From positions 42,416 through 106,415 of the forward strand of contig DATGQD010000030.1 in assembly GCA_035304385.1 (NCBI GenBank): a DNA stretch of 64,000 bases. The letters are read 5' to 3'. Source of the DNA: ZC4RG29 sp035304385 (GTDB lineage: Bacteria; Bacteroidota; Bacteroidia; Cytophagales; Cyclobacteriaceae). A model generated the notes under the pieces. The model ran no database searches. It was not told where the DNA came from and saw nothing but the letters and a program-made list of their open reading frames with translations. Position numbers and translations under genes: made by a program. Shown here piece by piece: positions 26,944-36,671 of this stretch; the first letter of the stretch is position 1, and the number at the start of each line of letters is the position of its first letter.

Positions 26944-27624
26944 ATGTTGCGCGGAATGGCTATGGTGAGAGGAATAATGGCTGTCGTATGCCTGGTGTTG
27001 TCGTTGACGAGCGTCCAGGCCCAGTATAAACTGAAGCTGGCAAAACTGAAATACAATGGCGGTGGCGACTGGTACGCGAACAAGACGGCGCTCCCGAATC
27101 TTATTGAGTTCTGTGGTAAAGAGCTCGGCATCATCCTGGCACCGGAAGAAGATATCGTAGAAGTGTCAAGCCGCGACATCTTCCTGTATCCCTATGTCTA
27201 CATGACCGGTCACGGCAATGTCGTCTTCAGCGAAACCGACGCTGCTAACCTGAGAAAGTACCTCACGGGCGGAGGGTTTCTGCACATCGACGACAACTAC
27301 GGGCTTGACAAGTTCATCCGCCTTGAATTGAAAAAAGTATTCCCCGAACTGGAGTTGGTGGAAATCCCGTATGACCACCCCATCTACCACCAGAAGTTCG
27401 ATTTTCCGAACGGACTTCCCAAGATACACGAACACGATGGTAAACCGCCGCAGGGACTGGGCCTGATCTATGAAGGCAGGCTGGTGGTGTTTTACTCTTA
27501 TGAGTCGGACCTCGGTAATGGCTGGGAAGATCGACGCATCCACAACGATCCGGAGGAAAAGCGCCTGGAGGCGTTGAAGATGGGCGCTAATATCATTTCA
27601 TACTGTTTCACATACCCGAACTAG
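26944..27624 (+). CDS. DUF4159 secreted protein
   Basis: 226 residues with a signal peptide ending near SVQAQ; starts at 26944 or the internal ATG at 26956 are both possible. I recognise the DUF4159 family, seen in Bacteroidota often near MoxR/DUF58 modules. Conserved blocks: YNGGGDWYANKTALPNLIEF, GGFLHIDDNYG near residue 110, VEIPYDHPIYH, and a final YCFTYPN. The fold is thought to be glutamine-amidotransferase-like, without proof of catalysis. A TATTTTGC box at 26915-26922 may be the promoter. The VCBS gene follows. Confidence 0.85.
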   Translation: MLRGMAMVRGIMAVVCLVLSLTSVQAQYKLKLAKLKYNGGGDWYANKTALPNLIEFCGKELGIILAPEEDIVEVSSRDIFLYPYVYMTGHGNVVFSETDAANLRKYLTGGGFLHIDDNYGLDKFIRLELKKVFPELELVEIPYDHPIYHQKFDFPNGLPKIHEHDGKPPQGLGLIYEGRLVVFYSYESDLGNGWEDRRIHNDPEEKRLEALKMGANIISYCFTYPN

Positions 27625-27683
27625 GGAAATTGGAAGACTACCCTGGTACGGTGACACCTCGACTCCTTTCTTATATAACACGT

Positions 27684-29246
27684 ATGCGCCTCACGCCGAT
27701 GTCCATGGTCGGCGGAATAGCAGGAGTTGCGCTCGCCGCCCTTATCTTTTACACATCATGCGAAAGTCGGGAACATCGCAAAGAGCGCATCGCCCGAATG
27801 TACTGCGGCCAGTGTCACGTATTTCCAGAACCGGAATTGCTGGACCGAAAAACATGGATTGAATCTGTGCTACCGTTGATGGCGTTTCACATGGGCGCCA
27901 CCAACAACAGTCGTGTTTTGCTGACGATAGACCCCGGTGATATCGACTACGTGCTCTCTGCTTTGCCCTCACGTTTTATCGCCTCTGATGAAGAATGGCA
28001 GGCGATTCGGGAATACTACTTTAAGCATGCACCAGACTCACTTACAATCACGCACCCCGTAATTGACGACACGCTATCATGGTTCCATGCATCAAGCCTG
28101 AAAAACACCTTTGAGCCGCACGTTACCTTTCTTCGGTATGATACCGTCAGGCGGGAACTGTATGCGGGTACCCGGTACCAGGATTTCTTCACGTTTGATA
28201 GCAGGCTTGAACGGATCGATTCCATTAAGCTCAGCAGTCCGCCCTCCTGGATGGAATGGGACGACGGTCAGGTACTGTTGACAACGATGGGGATTATGGA
28301 TCCCAACGACAGGCCCGCGGGCCGGGTTGTGTCCGTCAAGGGAAACAAGGAAATCACGCTGATCGATTCGATAAAGAGACCGGTGTATTTCGAACATGAA
28401 GACCTTAACGGTGACGGCGTCTCAGATCTGGTGGTTTGCGGCTTCGGCAACTATACCGGTCACTTGTCGGTATACGACGGCCACAACAACGCCGAACATG
28501 TGCTAAGCGCCACACCGGGCGCCCGCAAGACTATTGTCCGCGATGTGAATCGTGATGGCAGGCCCGACATCCTCGCCCTCTTCGCTCAGGGTGACGAACG
28601 GATCGTGTCGTATACCAATCGCGGCAATTTTTCTTTCGACGAAACTATTTTGCTTCGCTTCTCACCCGTGGATGGGACGAGCTATTTTGAGATTGCCGAC
28701 TTCAACGGCGACGGCCATTTTGACATCCTGGTAACCAATGGCGACAATGCTGATTATTCGCCGATTATCAAGCCTTATCATGGCGTTACGATATACGAGA
28801 ACGATGGCGAAAATGTTTTCACCGAGCGTTGGTCCTTCCCCATGCCCGGCGCTTCCATGGCAATGGCACGTGATTTCGATAATGACGGTGATCTGGACAT
28901 CGCCGCAATCTCATTCTTCCCCGACTTTCAACGTACTCCCGATCGTAGCTTCCTTTACTTTGAAAATAATGGAGCGTACGATTTTAAACCCCACCGCTTG
29001 CCTGCCGCCACGCTGGGTCGTTGGTTGGTAATGGAAGCAGCAGACTACGATAACGATGGTGACATCGACCTGGTGTTAGGCGCCAACAATTTCGGTGGGA
29101 TGGGCGCCGGTAGTGACGACTACAGTTATTGGAATGCGAACAGGACCGCGTTGCTATTTTTGGAGAATACGTCGGTAACGAAAAGGCCCGATCTCTCCGA
29201 TCAATCCGACGCCTCAGCAGATTCTTCCAGCCCGACAGGCAAATGA
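27684..29246 (+). CDS. VCBS/FG-GAP repeat lipoprotein with one heme motif
   Basis: About 520 residues from the ATG at 27684; a TTG at 27630 is also in frame. A hydrophobic N-terminus ends in FYTSC, a possible lipobox. CGQCH near residue 40 is a classic CxxCH c-type heme site. At least five Ca-binding FG-GAP repeats follow (DLNGDGVSDLVV, DVNRDGRPDILA, DFNGDGHFDILV, DFDNDGDLDIAA, DYDNDGDIDLVL), forming a beta-propeller at about residues 230-480. It is probably anchored in the envelope; electron transfer is possible but unproven. It lies just after the DUF4159 gene. Confidence 0.82.
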   Translation: MRLTPMSMVGGIAGVALAALIFYTSCESREHRKERIARMYCGQCHVFPEPELLDRKTWIESVLPLMAFHMGATNNSRVLLTIDPGDIDYVLSALPSRFIASDEEWQAIREYYFKHAPDSLTITHPVIDDTLSWFHASSLKNTFEPHVTFLRYDTVRRELYAGTRYQDFFTFDSRLERIDSIKLSSPPSWMEWDDGQVLLTTMGIMDPNDRPAGRVVSVKGNKEITLIDSIKRPVYFEHEDLNGDGVSDLVVCGFGNYTGHLSVYDGHNNAEHVLSATPGARKTIVRDVNRDGRPDILALFAQGDERIVSYTNRGNFSFDETILLRFSPVDGTSYFEIADFNGDGHFDILVTNGDNADYSPIIKPYHGVTIYENDGENVFTERWSFPMPGASMAMARDFDNDGDLDIAAISFFPDFQRTPDRSFLYFENNGAYDFKPHRLPAATLGRWLVMEAADYDNDGDIDLVLGANNFGGMGAGSDDYSYWNANRTALLFLENTSVTKRPDLSDQSDASADSSSPTGK

Positions 29247-29293
29247 CATTTTTTGGGTAATGAAAATTCTATGGTAATTTCTTGCATCCTAAT

Positions 29294-29309
29294 AACTAAA
29301 CTTTTAGTT
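29294..29309. promoter_or_regulatory. Candidate BlaI-family operator
   Basis: AACTAAA, CT spacer, TTTAGTT: a perfect 7-bp inverted repeat 24 bases before the blaI-like ATG. The position and symmetry suit auto-repression by the BlaI/MecI-type protein encoded next. Confidence 0.5.
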
Positions 29310-29332
29310 TTATAACGTAATAATTAGTCGAT

Positions 29333-29692
29333 ATGAAAGAATTAACCCGGGCAGAGGATCAGGTGATGCAGGTATTGTGGAAACTGGAAAAGGCGTTCGT
29401 TAAGGACATTATCGAGCACCTACCCAAACCCAAACCCGCTTACAACACCGTCTCAACCATCGTACGCATTCTGGAAAGCAAAGGGTTCGTCGGGCATAAG
29501 GCCTACGGAAAGACCCATGAATATTTTCCTTTGATCAGTCGCGAAAAGTATACACGCTTCTATCTGAGCAACGTCGTGAAGAACTATTTCGACGGCTCGT
29601 ACCGCAACCTGGTATCCTTCTTTGCCAAGGATCAGAAACTGGACATCCGGGAACTGGAACAGCTGATAAAAGAGATTAAAGCCAAAAAGTAA
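29333..29692 (+). CDS. BlaI/MecI/CopY-family transcriptional repressor
   Basis: 119 residues. The winged-helix domain is seen as LTRAEDQVMQVLWKLEKAFVKDIIEHLP, then AYNTVSTIVRILESKGFVGHKAYGKTHEYFPLI. The C-terminal half (about residues 75-119) would be the dimerisation and proteolysis-sensitive part. The stop overlaps the start of the M56 gene by one base, the common BlaI-BlaR1 arrangement. A candidate operator lies at 29294-29309. The inducing signal is unknown; beta-lactams are only one possibility, and no beta-lactamase is nearby. Confidence 0.93.
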   Translation: MKELTRAEDQVMQVLWKLEKAFVKDIIEHLPKPKPAYNTVSTIVRILESKGFVGHKAYGKTHEYFPLISREKYTRFYLSNVVKNYFDGSYRNLVSFFAKDQKLDIRELEQLIKEIKAKK

Positions 29693-31260
29693 TGAGTACG
29701 CTCAACTACTTCGTTGAGGCCAACCTGTGTCTTGCAGCCTTCTACTTGCTGTTTCGGTTGTTCCTCCACCGCGAAACCAACGCAACGTTCAACAGATTGT
29801 ATCTTCTTGGTGCGCTCATGTTGTCGGTCATCGCTCCCCTCTTCCACCTTGTAAGGTTGAACGACATCCCGGCTGTAAGTCATGTCATACCCGCATACCT
29901 GTTGCCGGAATTCACTGTGGGCTTAGAAGCATCCGCAGAACAAACCGCGGCACCTGCCCTAAACCTATGGAGCGCGCTGGTAGCGATATACCTGGCTGTA
30001 GCCGCGCTGTTGTTTCTACGGCTCGCGTATCGTTGTTGGCGGCTTGTGTGGCTTATTCGGGGTGCACGACCGCTTATGCGAACGTCCAACGTAAAGGTAC
30101 TCACCGTCGACGATGGGCCCGGAATGGTATTCTCTGTGTTTCGCTACATAATAATAGGCGATCCGGCGGCTTTGAGCGAGCGTGAAAAGAATGTAATCAT
30201 CAAGCATGAAAGTGTTCACGTGCAACAGGGTCACACCTGGGACATTCTCGCTGTCGAACTGCTGTGCATCCTGTTTTGGTTCAACCCCGCCATATGGGCT
30301 ATAAAATCAAGACTGAGGGCTCTCCATGAGTACGAGGCCGATGAAAAGGCCGCCGAGGGTCAGGATGTACAGGAGTACTGCGGTCTGCTGGCCAGGATCG
30401 CCCTTCAATCGCAGGGACTCGCACTCGTAACGCACTTTAGCAAATCGTTAACCCTTAAGCGAATTCATATGATCAAATCCGTCAAACACAAGATCAGCCG
30501 CTGGAAGATCGCCGCCCTGGTGCCGGCCGTCGCTGGCATACTCGCCTTTGTCGCCTGCCAGGACCAGGTGATGAACGATCTTAATACAGTTGCCCAAAAT
30601 TCTTCAGTAGCATTGGATATACCCCGTCAGGTGCAGGACAGGTACGACCAATTGAGACAAGAAAAGCCCGACTCCAGGTACGTAATCATGGAAATTCAGC
30701 CGGGGCACACTTCAAAACTGAAAGAGATTGAGGAGGAATACGGACTGCCAGTATCCATAGAGGTGTATAAGTTCAGCGAAGATCTTCAGAGCCTGGCTGA
30801 TGGCCCAATTAAAGGATCATCTGATGCAGGGATCGTCATCGTCGATAAGCCTGAGAGCAAGAAAACCGAAACGGGCCGCTCGTTCATGATACTGGAATAT
30901 AACGAAACGGTACAACGCGCTGTCGGACAAATGGCGCCCAGCCCGGATGGAGTTCATACGATTGTTGATGAAACCGCAGCGCCGGCGGAAGGGATGGAAA
31001 AGCTCTGGGAGTTCCTGGCAAATAATATATCCTACCCCACGGAGGCCAGAGAAGCTGGCGTCACGGGTCGGGTATTCATCGAATTCATTGTTGAACCCGA
31101 TGGCAGGATAACGAATGTCAGATCACTCAGGGGCATCGGTTACGGATGCGACGAGGAGGCCGTGCGCGTTTTGGCGCTATCGCCACCCTGGAAGCCCGGT
31201 ACAATCGATGGCACGCCCGTGAGACAACGAATGGTGTTGCCGATTGCGTTCAGTTTGTGA
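29692..31260 (+). CDS. M56 (BlaR1-like) membrane metallopeptidase fused to a TonB C-terminal domain
   Basis: 522 residues. Three to four transmembrane helices lie in the first 280 residues (YFVEANLCLAAFYLLFRLF, LLGALMLSVIAPLF, ALVAIYLAVAALLFL, ALVPAVAGILAFVA). The zinc site KHESVHVQQGH (HExxH) sits between them on the cytoplasmic side. After a variable periplasmic region, the last 85 residues (from FLANNISYPTEAREAGVTGRVFIEF) form a TonB C-terminal domain. The enzyme would cut the BlaI-like repressor when a periplasmic signal arrives. The TonB end is frequent in Bacteroidota M56 proteins. Confidence 0.9.
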   Translation: MSTLNYFVEANLCLAAFYLLFRLFLHRETNATFNRLYLLGALMLSVIAPLFHLVRLNDIPAVSHVIPAYLLPEFTVGLEASAEQTAAPALNLWSALVAIYLAVAALLFLRLAYRCWRLVWLIRGARPLMRTSNVKVLTVDDGPGMVFSVFRYIIIGDPAALSEREKNVIIKHESVHVQQGHTWDILAVELLCILFWFNPAIWAIKSRLRALHEYEADEKAAEGQDVQEYCGLLARIALQSQGLALVTHFSKSLTLKRIHMIKSVKHKISRWKIAALVPAVAGILAFVACQDQVMNDLNTVAQNSSVALDIPRQVQDRYDQLRQEKPDSRYVIMEIQPGHTSKLKEIEEEYGLPVSIEVYKFSEDLQSLADGPIKGSSDAGIVIVDKPESKKTETGRSFMILEYNETVQRAVGQMAPSPDGVHTIVDETAAPAEGMEKLWEFLANNISYPTEAREAGVTGRVFIEFIVEPDGRITNVRSLRGIGYGCDEEAVRVLALSPPWKPGTIDGTPVRQRMVLPIAFSL

Positions 31261-31293
31261 TTTGTGATCGGTAATCGGTGATTAACATACGTT

Positions 31294-31323
31294 GTAGAGA
31301 CGCCCAATTTTGGGCGTCTCTAC
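31294..31323. terminator. Long perfect hairpin between convergent genes
   Basis: GTAGAGACGCCC, AATTTT loop, then the exact 12-bp complement. It lies between two converging genes and could stop transcription from both sides. The sequence resembles the hairpin at 50940-50961 (GAGACGC/GCGTCTC). Confidence 0.5.
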
Positions 31324-31350
31324 CGCGTAAGTCAAATCCCTACCGACAAA

Positions 31351-32514
31351 TTATTTCTCCGCGAATATCTCCGCCATCTTCCGCTCCAATGCGGCACCCC
31401 GCAGATTCTTGTCGATGATCACACCATTAGGATCGAGCAGAATTGAAAATGGAATGGCGGTAATGTTATAGGTCTTCGCCGCCTCCGATTGCCAGTATTT
31501 CAGGTCGGACACGTGAGTCCAGGTAAGATTATCATCCTGGATCGCCTGAAGCCAGTCTTCGCGATTGCGATCCAACGAAACACCAAAAACGGTGAAGCCC
31601 TGATCCTTGTACTTGTTGTATACCCGCACAATGTTGGGGTTCTCGGCGCGGCAAGGGCCACACCACTTCGCCCAGAAATCGACAAGAACATAATTACCCC
31701 TTAACGAAGAAAGCTTCACAATCTCTCCGTCGGGATTGGGCAGCGCTATCTCCGGCGCGGTTTGTCCTATCGCCGTCGTCTTCATGCCTTCCACCATCTC
31801 GACGAATTCCCGTGCGTGCCAGGTATCAGGCCACGCTTTCTTAACCTCATCCGCAACCAGAAGGTAGGTATCGTAAAAGCGGTCGCGGTCGATCGTCTGG
31901 CTCTGTAAGAAATTAACGACCCCCAGCGATGCGGGCTGCTCACGGATCATCGCTGCCACACGTTTCTGCACATCGGCATAGAGGTCCATGTACTCCTGCT
32001 GTGCCTGCATCAGCGCCTCGCGGTCGCCGGCCAGCCGGGCCTTTTCAAATTTCTGATTTACCGCAACCGCCTCCGGCGATTGGTGAAACCCCTGGAGCAA
32101 ATTGGTGGCCTCCATAATAAAGTCCAACTCCGGCGACCCCTTGATCTCACTGGCGCCGCGCGCATCGGACCCGTCGACGGTGACATCCAGGTCGCTCTTA
32201 TACAGAATCAGATTGATGGCCTGGGCGTTAAAGAAATTCATTCGATAGTAGCCCGGCGCCGACAACTTAACCGTCTTCGAGAACGTATTGTCGCTTCGCA
32301 GCGTGACGGTATCTTTCCATCCGTTCAACGTACCACCTTCTGTGATCTCGGCAATCTCAATCGTCCCCGTTCCCGGGTTGAGCACCTTACCGTTGATCGT
32401 TATCTCCCACTGTTCCTGTTGCGCGGCGTCCTCATCCTGTTTTCCGGACGAAGAGCATGTCACAAATGCCAGCAGCATCGCGACAGGCAACATGATTCCC
32501 TTAAGTCTTATCAT
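31351..32514 (-). CDS. TlpA-type thiol-disulfide oxidoreductase lipoprotein with DUF4369
   Basis: 387 residues. The lipoprotein signal ends in AFVTCSSS (lipobox cysteine near residue 20). The DUF4369 domain covers about residues 35-140 (TINGKVLNPGTGTIEI). A helical linker comes next, then a thioredoxin fold from about residue 245 with the active site WAKWCGPCRAE (CxxC). Such proteins reduce disulfides in the periplasm and are widespread in Bacteroidota. Its ATG overlaps the gatB stop by 4 bases (ATGA), so both are read from one transcript, after gatB. Confidence 0.92.
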   Translation of the reverse strand: MIRLKGIMLPVAMLLAFVTCSSSGKQDEDAAQQEQWEITINGKVLNPGTGTIEIAEITEGGTLNGWKDTVTLRSDNTFSKTVKLSAPGYYRMNFFNAQAINLILYKSDLDVTVDGSDARGASEIKGSPELDFIMEATNLLQGFHQSPEAVAVNQKFEKARLAGDREALMQAQQEYMDLYADVQKRVAAMIREQPASLGVVNFLQSQTIDRDRFYDTYLLVADEVKKAWPDTWHAREFVEMVEGMKTTAIGQTAPEIALPNPDGEIVKLSSLRGNYVLVDFWAKWCGPCRAENPNIVRVYNKYKDQGFTVFGVSLDRNREDWLQAIQDDNLTWTHVSDLKYWQSEAAKTYNITAIPFSILLDPNGVIIDKNLRGAALERKMAEIFAEK

Positions 32515-33971
32515 ACCTCGGTAAGTTTCTTTGTTATCAATTCGTTGGCCAGCCTCGGATCCGCCCTACCCTTGCTGCGCTTCATCACTTCTCCCATAAA
32601 CATACTGATAATCCCCTTCTTCCCCTTCTTGAATTCTTCCACCTTAAGGGGAAACTCCTTCAGCACCTCCTCTACGATGGGCAAAATCTGGCTATGGTCC
32701 CGTTCCTGTATGAGGTCAAGCCGTTCGGCCAGCGCCCCGGCGGTTTGGTCCGGATTCTTCACCAACTCTACAAATAAGGTCTGCGAAGCCGCTGTATGGC
32801 TCACACGCCCCTCTTCAACCAAACCTATCAGTTCTCCCAGTAGTTCCGGCCGCAGGGGAAATTGGTCCGCGGCGACGCCCAACTCCTTCAGAGCCGACTT
32901 TACCGGCCCCATAACCCAGTTCGAAACGGCTTTGGCGTTCGAAACAAAACCGCACACCGCCTCAAAATACCGCACAACATCGGGTGATTCCGTCAGCACA
33001 TGCGCATCATACGCCGGCAATTTGTAATGCTCCACTAAGCGTTGGAAGAGCTGCCGCGGCAATGCCGGCATTTCACTGCGCACACGTTCCAGCCACTCAT
33101 CGGATACCTCTACAGGGCTCAGATCCGGATCAGGGAAATACCGATAGTCGTTAAGTTCTTCCTTAGTACGCATGCCCGAAGTGCGGCCGGTCGCAGCGTC
33201 GAACAAACGCGTTTCAGAAACGACTGGCTCACCACCCTCCAGCAACGCGATCTGACGCTCGATCTCATGGTCGACCGCACGTTGCACATTCCGCAGCGAG
33301 TTCATGTTCTTCACTTCCACCTTCTTTCCAAGTGTCGCGGAACCTTTAGGCATCACCGAGACATTGGCGTCGCACCGAAGCGATCCTTCCTCCATGTTGC
33401 CGTCACAGATACCGAGATAGCGTACGATCTTTCGTATCTCGGCCAGCAGCAGGTAGGCTTCTTCCGAAGAATGCATGTCGGGTTCCGTTACAATCTCGAT
33501 CAACGGAACACCGGCACGGTTGAAGTCGACAAGCGTGTCGCGTTCTTCAGGTAGATGGATCGACTTACCTGCATCCTCTTCGATGTGTATCCGATTGAGT
33601 CGTATATCACGATCACGCCCGTCGCTGGTGGTTATCGTAATGTGCCCCCCCAGACATAGTGGTATACGATCCTGCGTAAGCTGGTATCCTTTAGGAAGGT
33701 CCGGGTAGAAATAGTTCTTCCGATCGAAAATGGTAAACCGAGAAATCGTGCAGTTACAGGCGAGTCCCATACGCATGGCATATTCAAGTACCTTGCGGTT
33801 CAGTAACGGCAAGGTACCGGGATGCGCGAGTGTCACCACGCTGACGTTGGTGTTCGGATCACTGCCGAAGGCGGTGGCGTCGGCGCTGTAAATTTTGGAT
33901 TGCGTCAGAAGTTGTGCGTGGACTTCGAGTCCGATCACAGCCGTATACTTTTCGCGGATCGATGCGTCCAT
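32511..33971 (-). CDS. gatB: Asp-tRNA(Asn)/Glu-tRNA(Gln) amidotransferase subunit B
   Basis: 486 residues, full length. The start YTAVIGLEVHAQLLTQSKIY, the AHPGTLPLLN block, the KNYFYPDLPKGYQLTQ motif and RCDANVSV are GatB hallmarks. The helical and YqeY-like C-terminal domains are present to the end. It binds mischarged tRNA in the GatCAB complex for Gln-tRNA or Asn-tRNA formation. gatA and gatC are not in the window. It lies 4 bases downstream of alaS on the minus strand. Confidence 0.97.
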   Translation of the reverse strand: MDASIREKYTAVIGLEVHAQLLTQSKIYSADATAFGSDPNTNVSVVTLAHPGTLPLLNRKVLEYAMRMGLACNCTISRFTIFDRKNYFYPDLPKGYQLTQDRIPLCLGGHITITTSDGRDRDIRLNRIHIEEDAGKSIHLPEERDTLVDFNRAGVPLIEIVTEPDMHSSEEAYLLLAEIRKIVRYLGICDGNMEEGSLRCDANVSVMPKGSATLGKKVEVKNMNSLRNVQRAVDHEIERQIALLEGGEPVVSETRLFDAATGRTSGMRTKEELNDYRYFPDPDLSPVEVSDEWLERVRSEMPALPRQLFQRLVEHYKLPAYDAHVLTESPDVVRYFEAVCGFVSNAKAVSNWVMGPVKSALKELGVAADQFPLRPELLGELIGLVEEGRVSHTAASQTLFVELVKNPDQTAGALAERLDLIQERDHSQILPIVEEVLKEFPLKVEEFKKGKKGIISMFMGEVMKRSKGRADPRLANELITKKLTEV

Positions 33972-33975
33972 CAGA

Positions 33976-36594
33976 CTAGTTTTCTATCAGTTTGCGGGCC
34001 TTCTCTAAAACGGTATCCAATCCTGCCAGGTTCTTCCCTCCGGCCGTCGCGAAAAAAGGTTGCCCTCCCCCGCCACCACCGATCTCCTTGGCGAGTTCGC
34101 GCACAAGGTTTCCGGCATGGAAACGATTGGAAGCCATGAGCTTCTCGCCAATCATCACCGCAACCTGGGGTTTGCTGTCAACCTCGGCAGCCAGCACCAG
34201 GAACAGATCGTCGAACTGATTGCGCAACGCATACGCGATCTGTTTCAACGCGTCGGCGTTGGGTACCGCTACCCGCTCCATAATAACATGATAGCCGTTA
34301 GCCTTGCGGGCCTTTTCGGCAAGGCGGTCTTTTAGCTGCATAGCCTGCTGCTGGTAGAGGTCTTCCAGCTTCTTCTCCAGCCGTTGCTTCTCGGTGGCCA
34401 GGGTGGAGACGGCTTGCACCAGGTCTTTAGGATTTTTGAAGATATTTCTTACCTCGTGCAATAAATCGAGCTGATTTTGCACAAATCGCAGGGCTTCGGT
34501 CGACGTAACCGCCTCGATGCGGCGGACGCCGGCGGCCACAGAACCCTCAGAGACGATTTTGAACAGGCCGATTTCGCCGGTAGATCCCACATGAGTACCC
34601 CCACAGAGTTCTACGGAAAAAGTGGGGTCAAAGGTAATCACGCGTACATAGTCGCCATATTTCTCTCCGAAAAGCGCCATCGCCCCCATCTCGCGTGCTT
34701 CCTGTAAGGGAACATTGCGTCGCTCATCGAGGGGAATGTTTTCACGAATTCTCGCATTGACGATATCTTCCACCTTCGCGATTTCCTCAGGCGTCATCGG
34801 AGCAAAGTGCGAGAAGTCGAAACGAAGCAGCTTCTCATTCACCAGCGATCCCCTTTGTTCGACGTGATTGCCCAGCACCTGGCGGAGCGCGGCATGCAGG
34901 AGGTGCGTTGCTGTATGGTTGTTGCGGGTGAGCACACGCTTCTCGCGATCTACCACCGCCTTGTATGTGCCTTCAGGGTTACGCGGAAGTTGCGACGTAA
35001 AGTGAACGATCAACTCATTCTCCTTTCGCGTGTCGGTGATGCGAATACGTTCATCGCCCGCCACAAGGTAGCCGGTGTCGCCAACCTGGCCCCCGCTCTC
35101 GGCGTAAAACGGCGTCCGGTCGAAGACCAATTGATATGACTCCTTATTCTTATGTACTGATTTGCGATACCGGGTAATCCTGACGTCTGCTTCGAGATGA
35201 TCGTACCCGATAAACTCCGTCATGTCGGCCGGTGTCACCTCCGTCCAGTCGCCCGTCTCACGCGCGGCGTCGGCCCTGGAGCGCGACTTCTGCTTCGCCA
35301 TAGCGGCATGAAAGCCCGCTTCATCTACGCGCAAGCCACGTTCCCTCGCGATGAGTGCGGTGAGGTCGAACGGAAATCCAAATGTGTCGTATAGTTCGAA
35401 AGCCTGCTCGCCTGTGATGACACCATCGCCAATCTCTTCATGAAGGTGGTCGAGACGCTTGAGACCTTTCTCCAATGTTCTCAGAAACGACACCTCCTCT
35501 TCAAGAATAACTTTACTCACGTAAACTTTTTGCTTTTCCAATTCAGGAAACACGTCCTTGAATTGATCGGCGATGAGATGTACGAGTTTGTGCAGGAACG
35601 GTTCTTTGAAATCCAGGAAGGTAAAACCATAGCGTACGGCGCGACGAAGGATGCGTCGTATGACATAACCGGCCCCGGTATTGGACGGCAGCTGGCCGTC
35701 GGCGATGGCGAAGGCAACAGCCCGTATGTGGTCAGCCACCACACGCATGGCGATGTCGGTTTGCGCGTCCTGCCCATAGGTCACGTTGGCCGACTTACCG
35801 ATGAAGTCCAGGATAGGCGCGAAGATATCCGTATCGTATGTCGACGGCTTTTGTTGTATCGCCATGCACAGGCGTTCGAAGCCCATGCCGGTATCGACGT
35901 GTTGGGCGGGGAGTCGCTCCAGGCTGCCATCGGCCTTGCGGTTGAACTCCATGAACACGAGATTCCATATTTCTATAACCTGCGGATGGTCGCTGTTGAC
36001 AAGGTCTTTGCCGGGTATCTTGCCGACTTCCTCATCGGGTCTCAGGTCGATGTGGATCTCTGAACAAGGACCACACGGTCCGGTGTCGCCCATCTCCCAG
36101 AAGTTGTCCTTTCTGTCGCCAAGCAGAATACGGTCATCGCTAACGATGGCACGCCACAGGTCGCGCGCCTCCTCATCGACCGGCAGTCCGTCTTCCTTGT
36201 CGCCACCAAAGACGGTGACATACAGGCGGTCTTTTGGAAGTTTGTATACATCGGTGAGAAGTTCCCATGCCCAGGCGATGGCTTCTTTCTTGAAGTAGTC
36301 GCCAAACGACCAGTTGCCGAGCATCTCGAACATCGTATGATGGTACGTGTCGATGCCCACCTCTTCCAGGTCGTTGTGTTTGCCGCTTACGCGAAGGCAT
36401 TTCTGTGTGTCCGCTATGCGTGTACTGACCGGCCGTGCGTTGCCGAGGAAGTAGTCCTTGAACTGCACCATGCCGGAGTTGGTGAAGAGCAAGGTCGGGT
36501 CATTTTTGAGTACAAGCGGGGCTGAAGGAACGATCAAATGACCTTTTTCCTCAAAAAACTTCAAAAACTTACGTCGTATTTCGGCCGAGTTCAT
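33976..36594 (-). CDS. alaS: Alanyl-tRNA synthetase
   Basis: 872 residues from the ATG at 36594 (MNSAEIRRKFLKFFEEKGH). The frame is open 26 codons further upstream, but that part covers the promoter and is not family-like. The catalytic core includes SAPLVLKNDPTLLFTNSGMVQFKD and HTMFEMLGNWSFGDYF. The editing domain shows NHTATHLLHAALRQVLG (zinc HxxxH), and CGGTHV completes the metal site. The C-terminal domain contains a glycine-rich GGGGGGQPFFATAGG. gatB follows. Confidence 0.98.
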   Translation of the reverse strand: MNSAEIRRKFLKFFEEKGHLIVPSAPLVLKNDPTLLFTNSGMVQFKDYFLGNARPVSTRIADTQKCLRVSGKHNDLEEVGIDTYHHTMFEMLGNWSFGDYFKKEAIAWAWELLTDVYKLPKDRLYVTVFGGDKEDGLPVDEEARDLWRAIVSDDRILLGDRKDNFWEMGDTGPCGPCSEIHIDLRPDEEVGKIPGKDLVNSDHPQVIEIWNLVFMEFNRKADGSLERLPAQHVDTGMGFERLCMAIQQKPSTYDTDIFAPILDFIGKSANVTYGQDAQTDIAMRVVADHIRAVAFAIADGQLPSNTGAGYVIRRILRRAVRYGFTFLDFKEPFLHKLVHLIADQFKDVFPELEKQKVYVSKVILEEEVSFLRTLEKGLKRLDHLHEEIGDGVITGEQAFELYDTFGFPFDLTALIARERGLRVDEAGFHAAMAKQKSRSRADAARETGDWTEVTPADMTEFIGYDHLEADVRITRYRKSVHKNKESYQLVFDRTPFYAESGGQVGDTGYLVAGDERIRITDTRKENELIVHFTSQLPRNPEGTYKAVVDREKRVLTRNNHTATHLLHAALRQVLGNHVEQRGSLVNEKLLRFDFSHFAPMTPEEIAKVEDIVNARIRENIPLDERRNVPLQEAREMGAMALFGEKYGDYVRVITFDPTFSVELCGGTHVGSTGEIGLFKIVSEGSVAAGVRRIEAVTSTEALRFVQNQLDLLHEVRNIFKNPKDLVQAVSTLATEKQRLEKKLEDLYQQQAMQLKDRLAEKARKANGYHVIMERVAVPNADALKQIAYALRNQFDDLFLVLAAEVDSKPQVAVMIGEKLMASNRFHAGNLVRELAKEIGGGGGGQPFFATAGGKNLAGLDTVLEKARKLIEN

Positions 36595-36671
36595 TCCCAA
36601 TAACCATATGGTGTTTCCCTTACCCTCTCTTTCCGTATATATTGTCCCATTTAGGATGCCAGACAGGGGCA

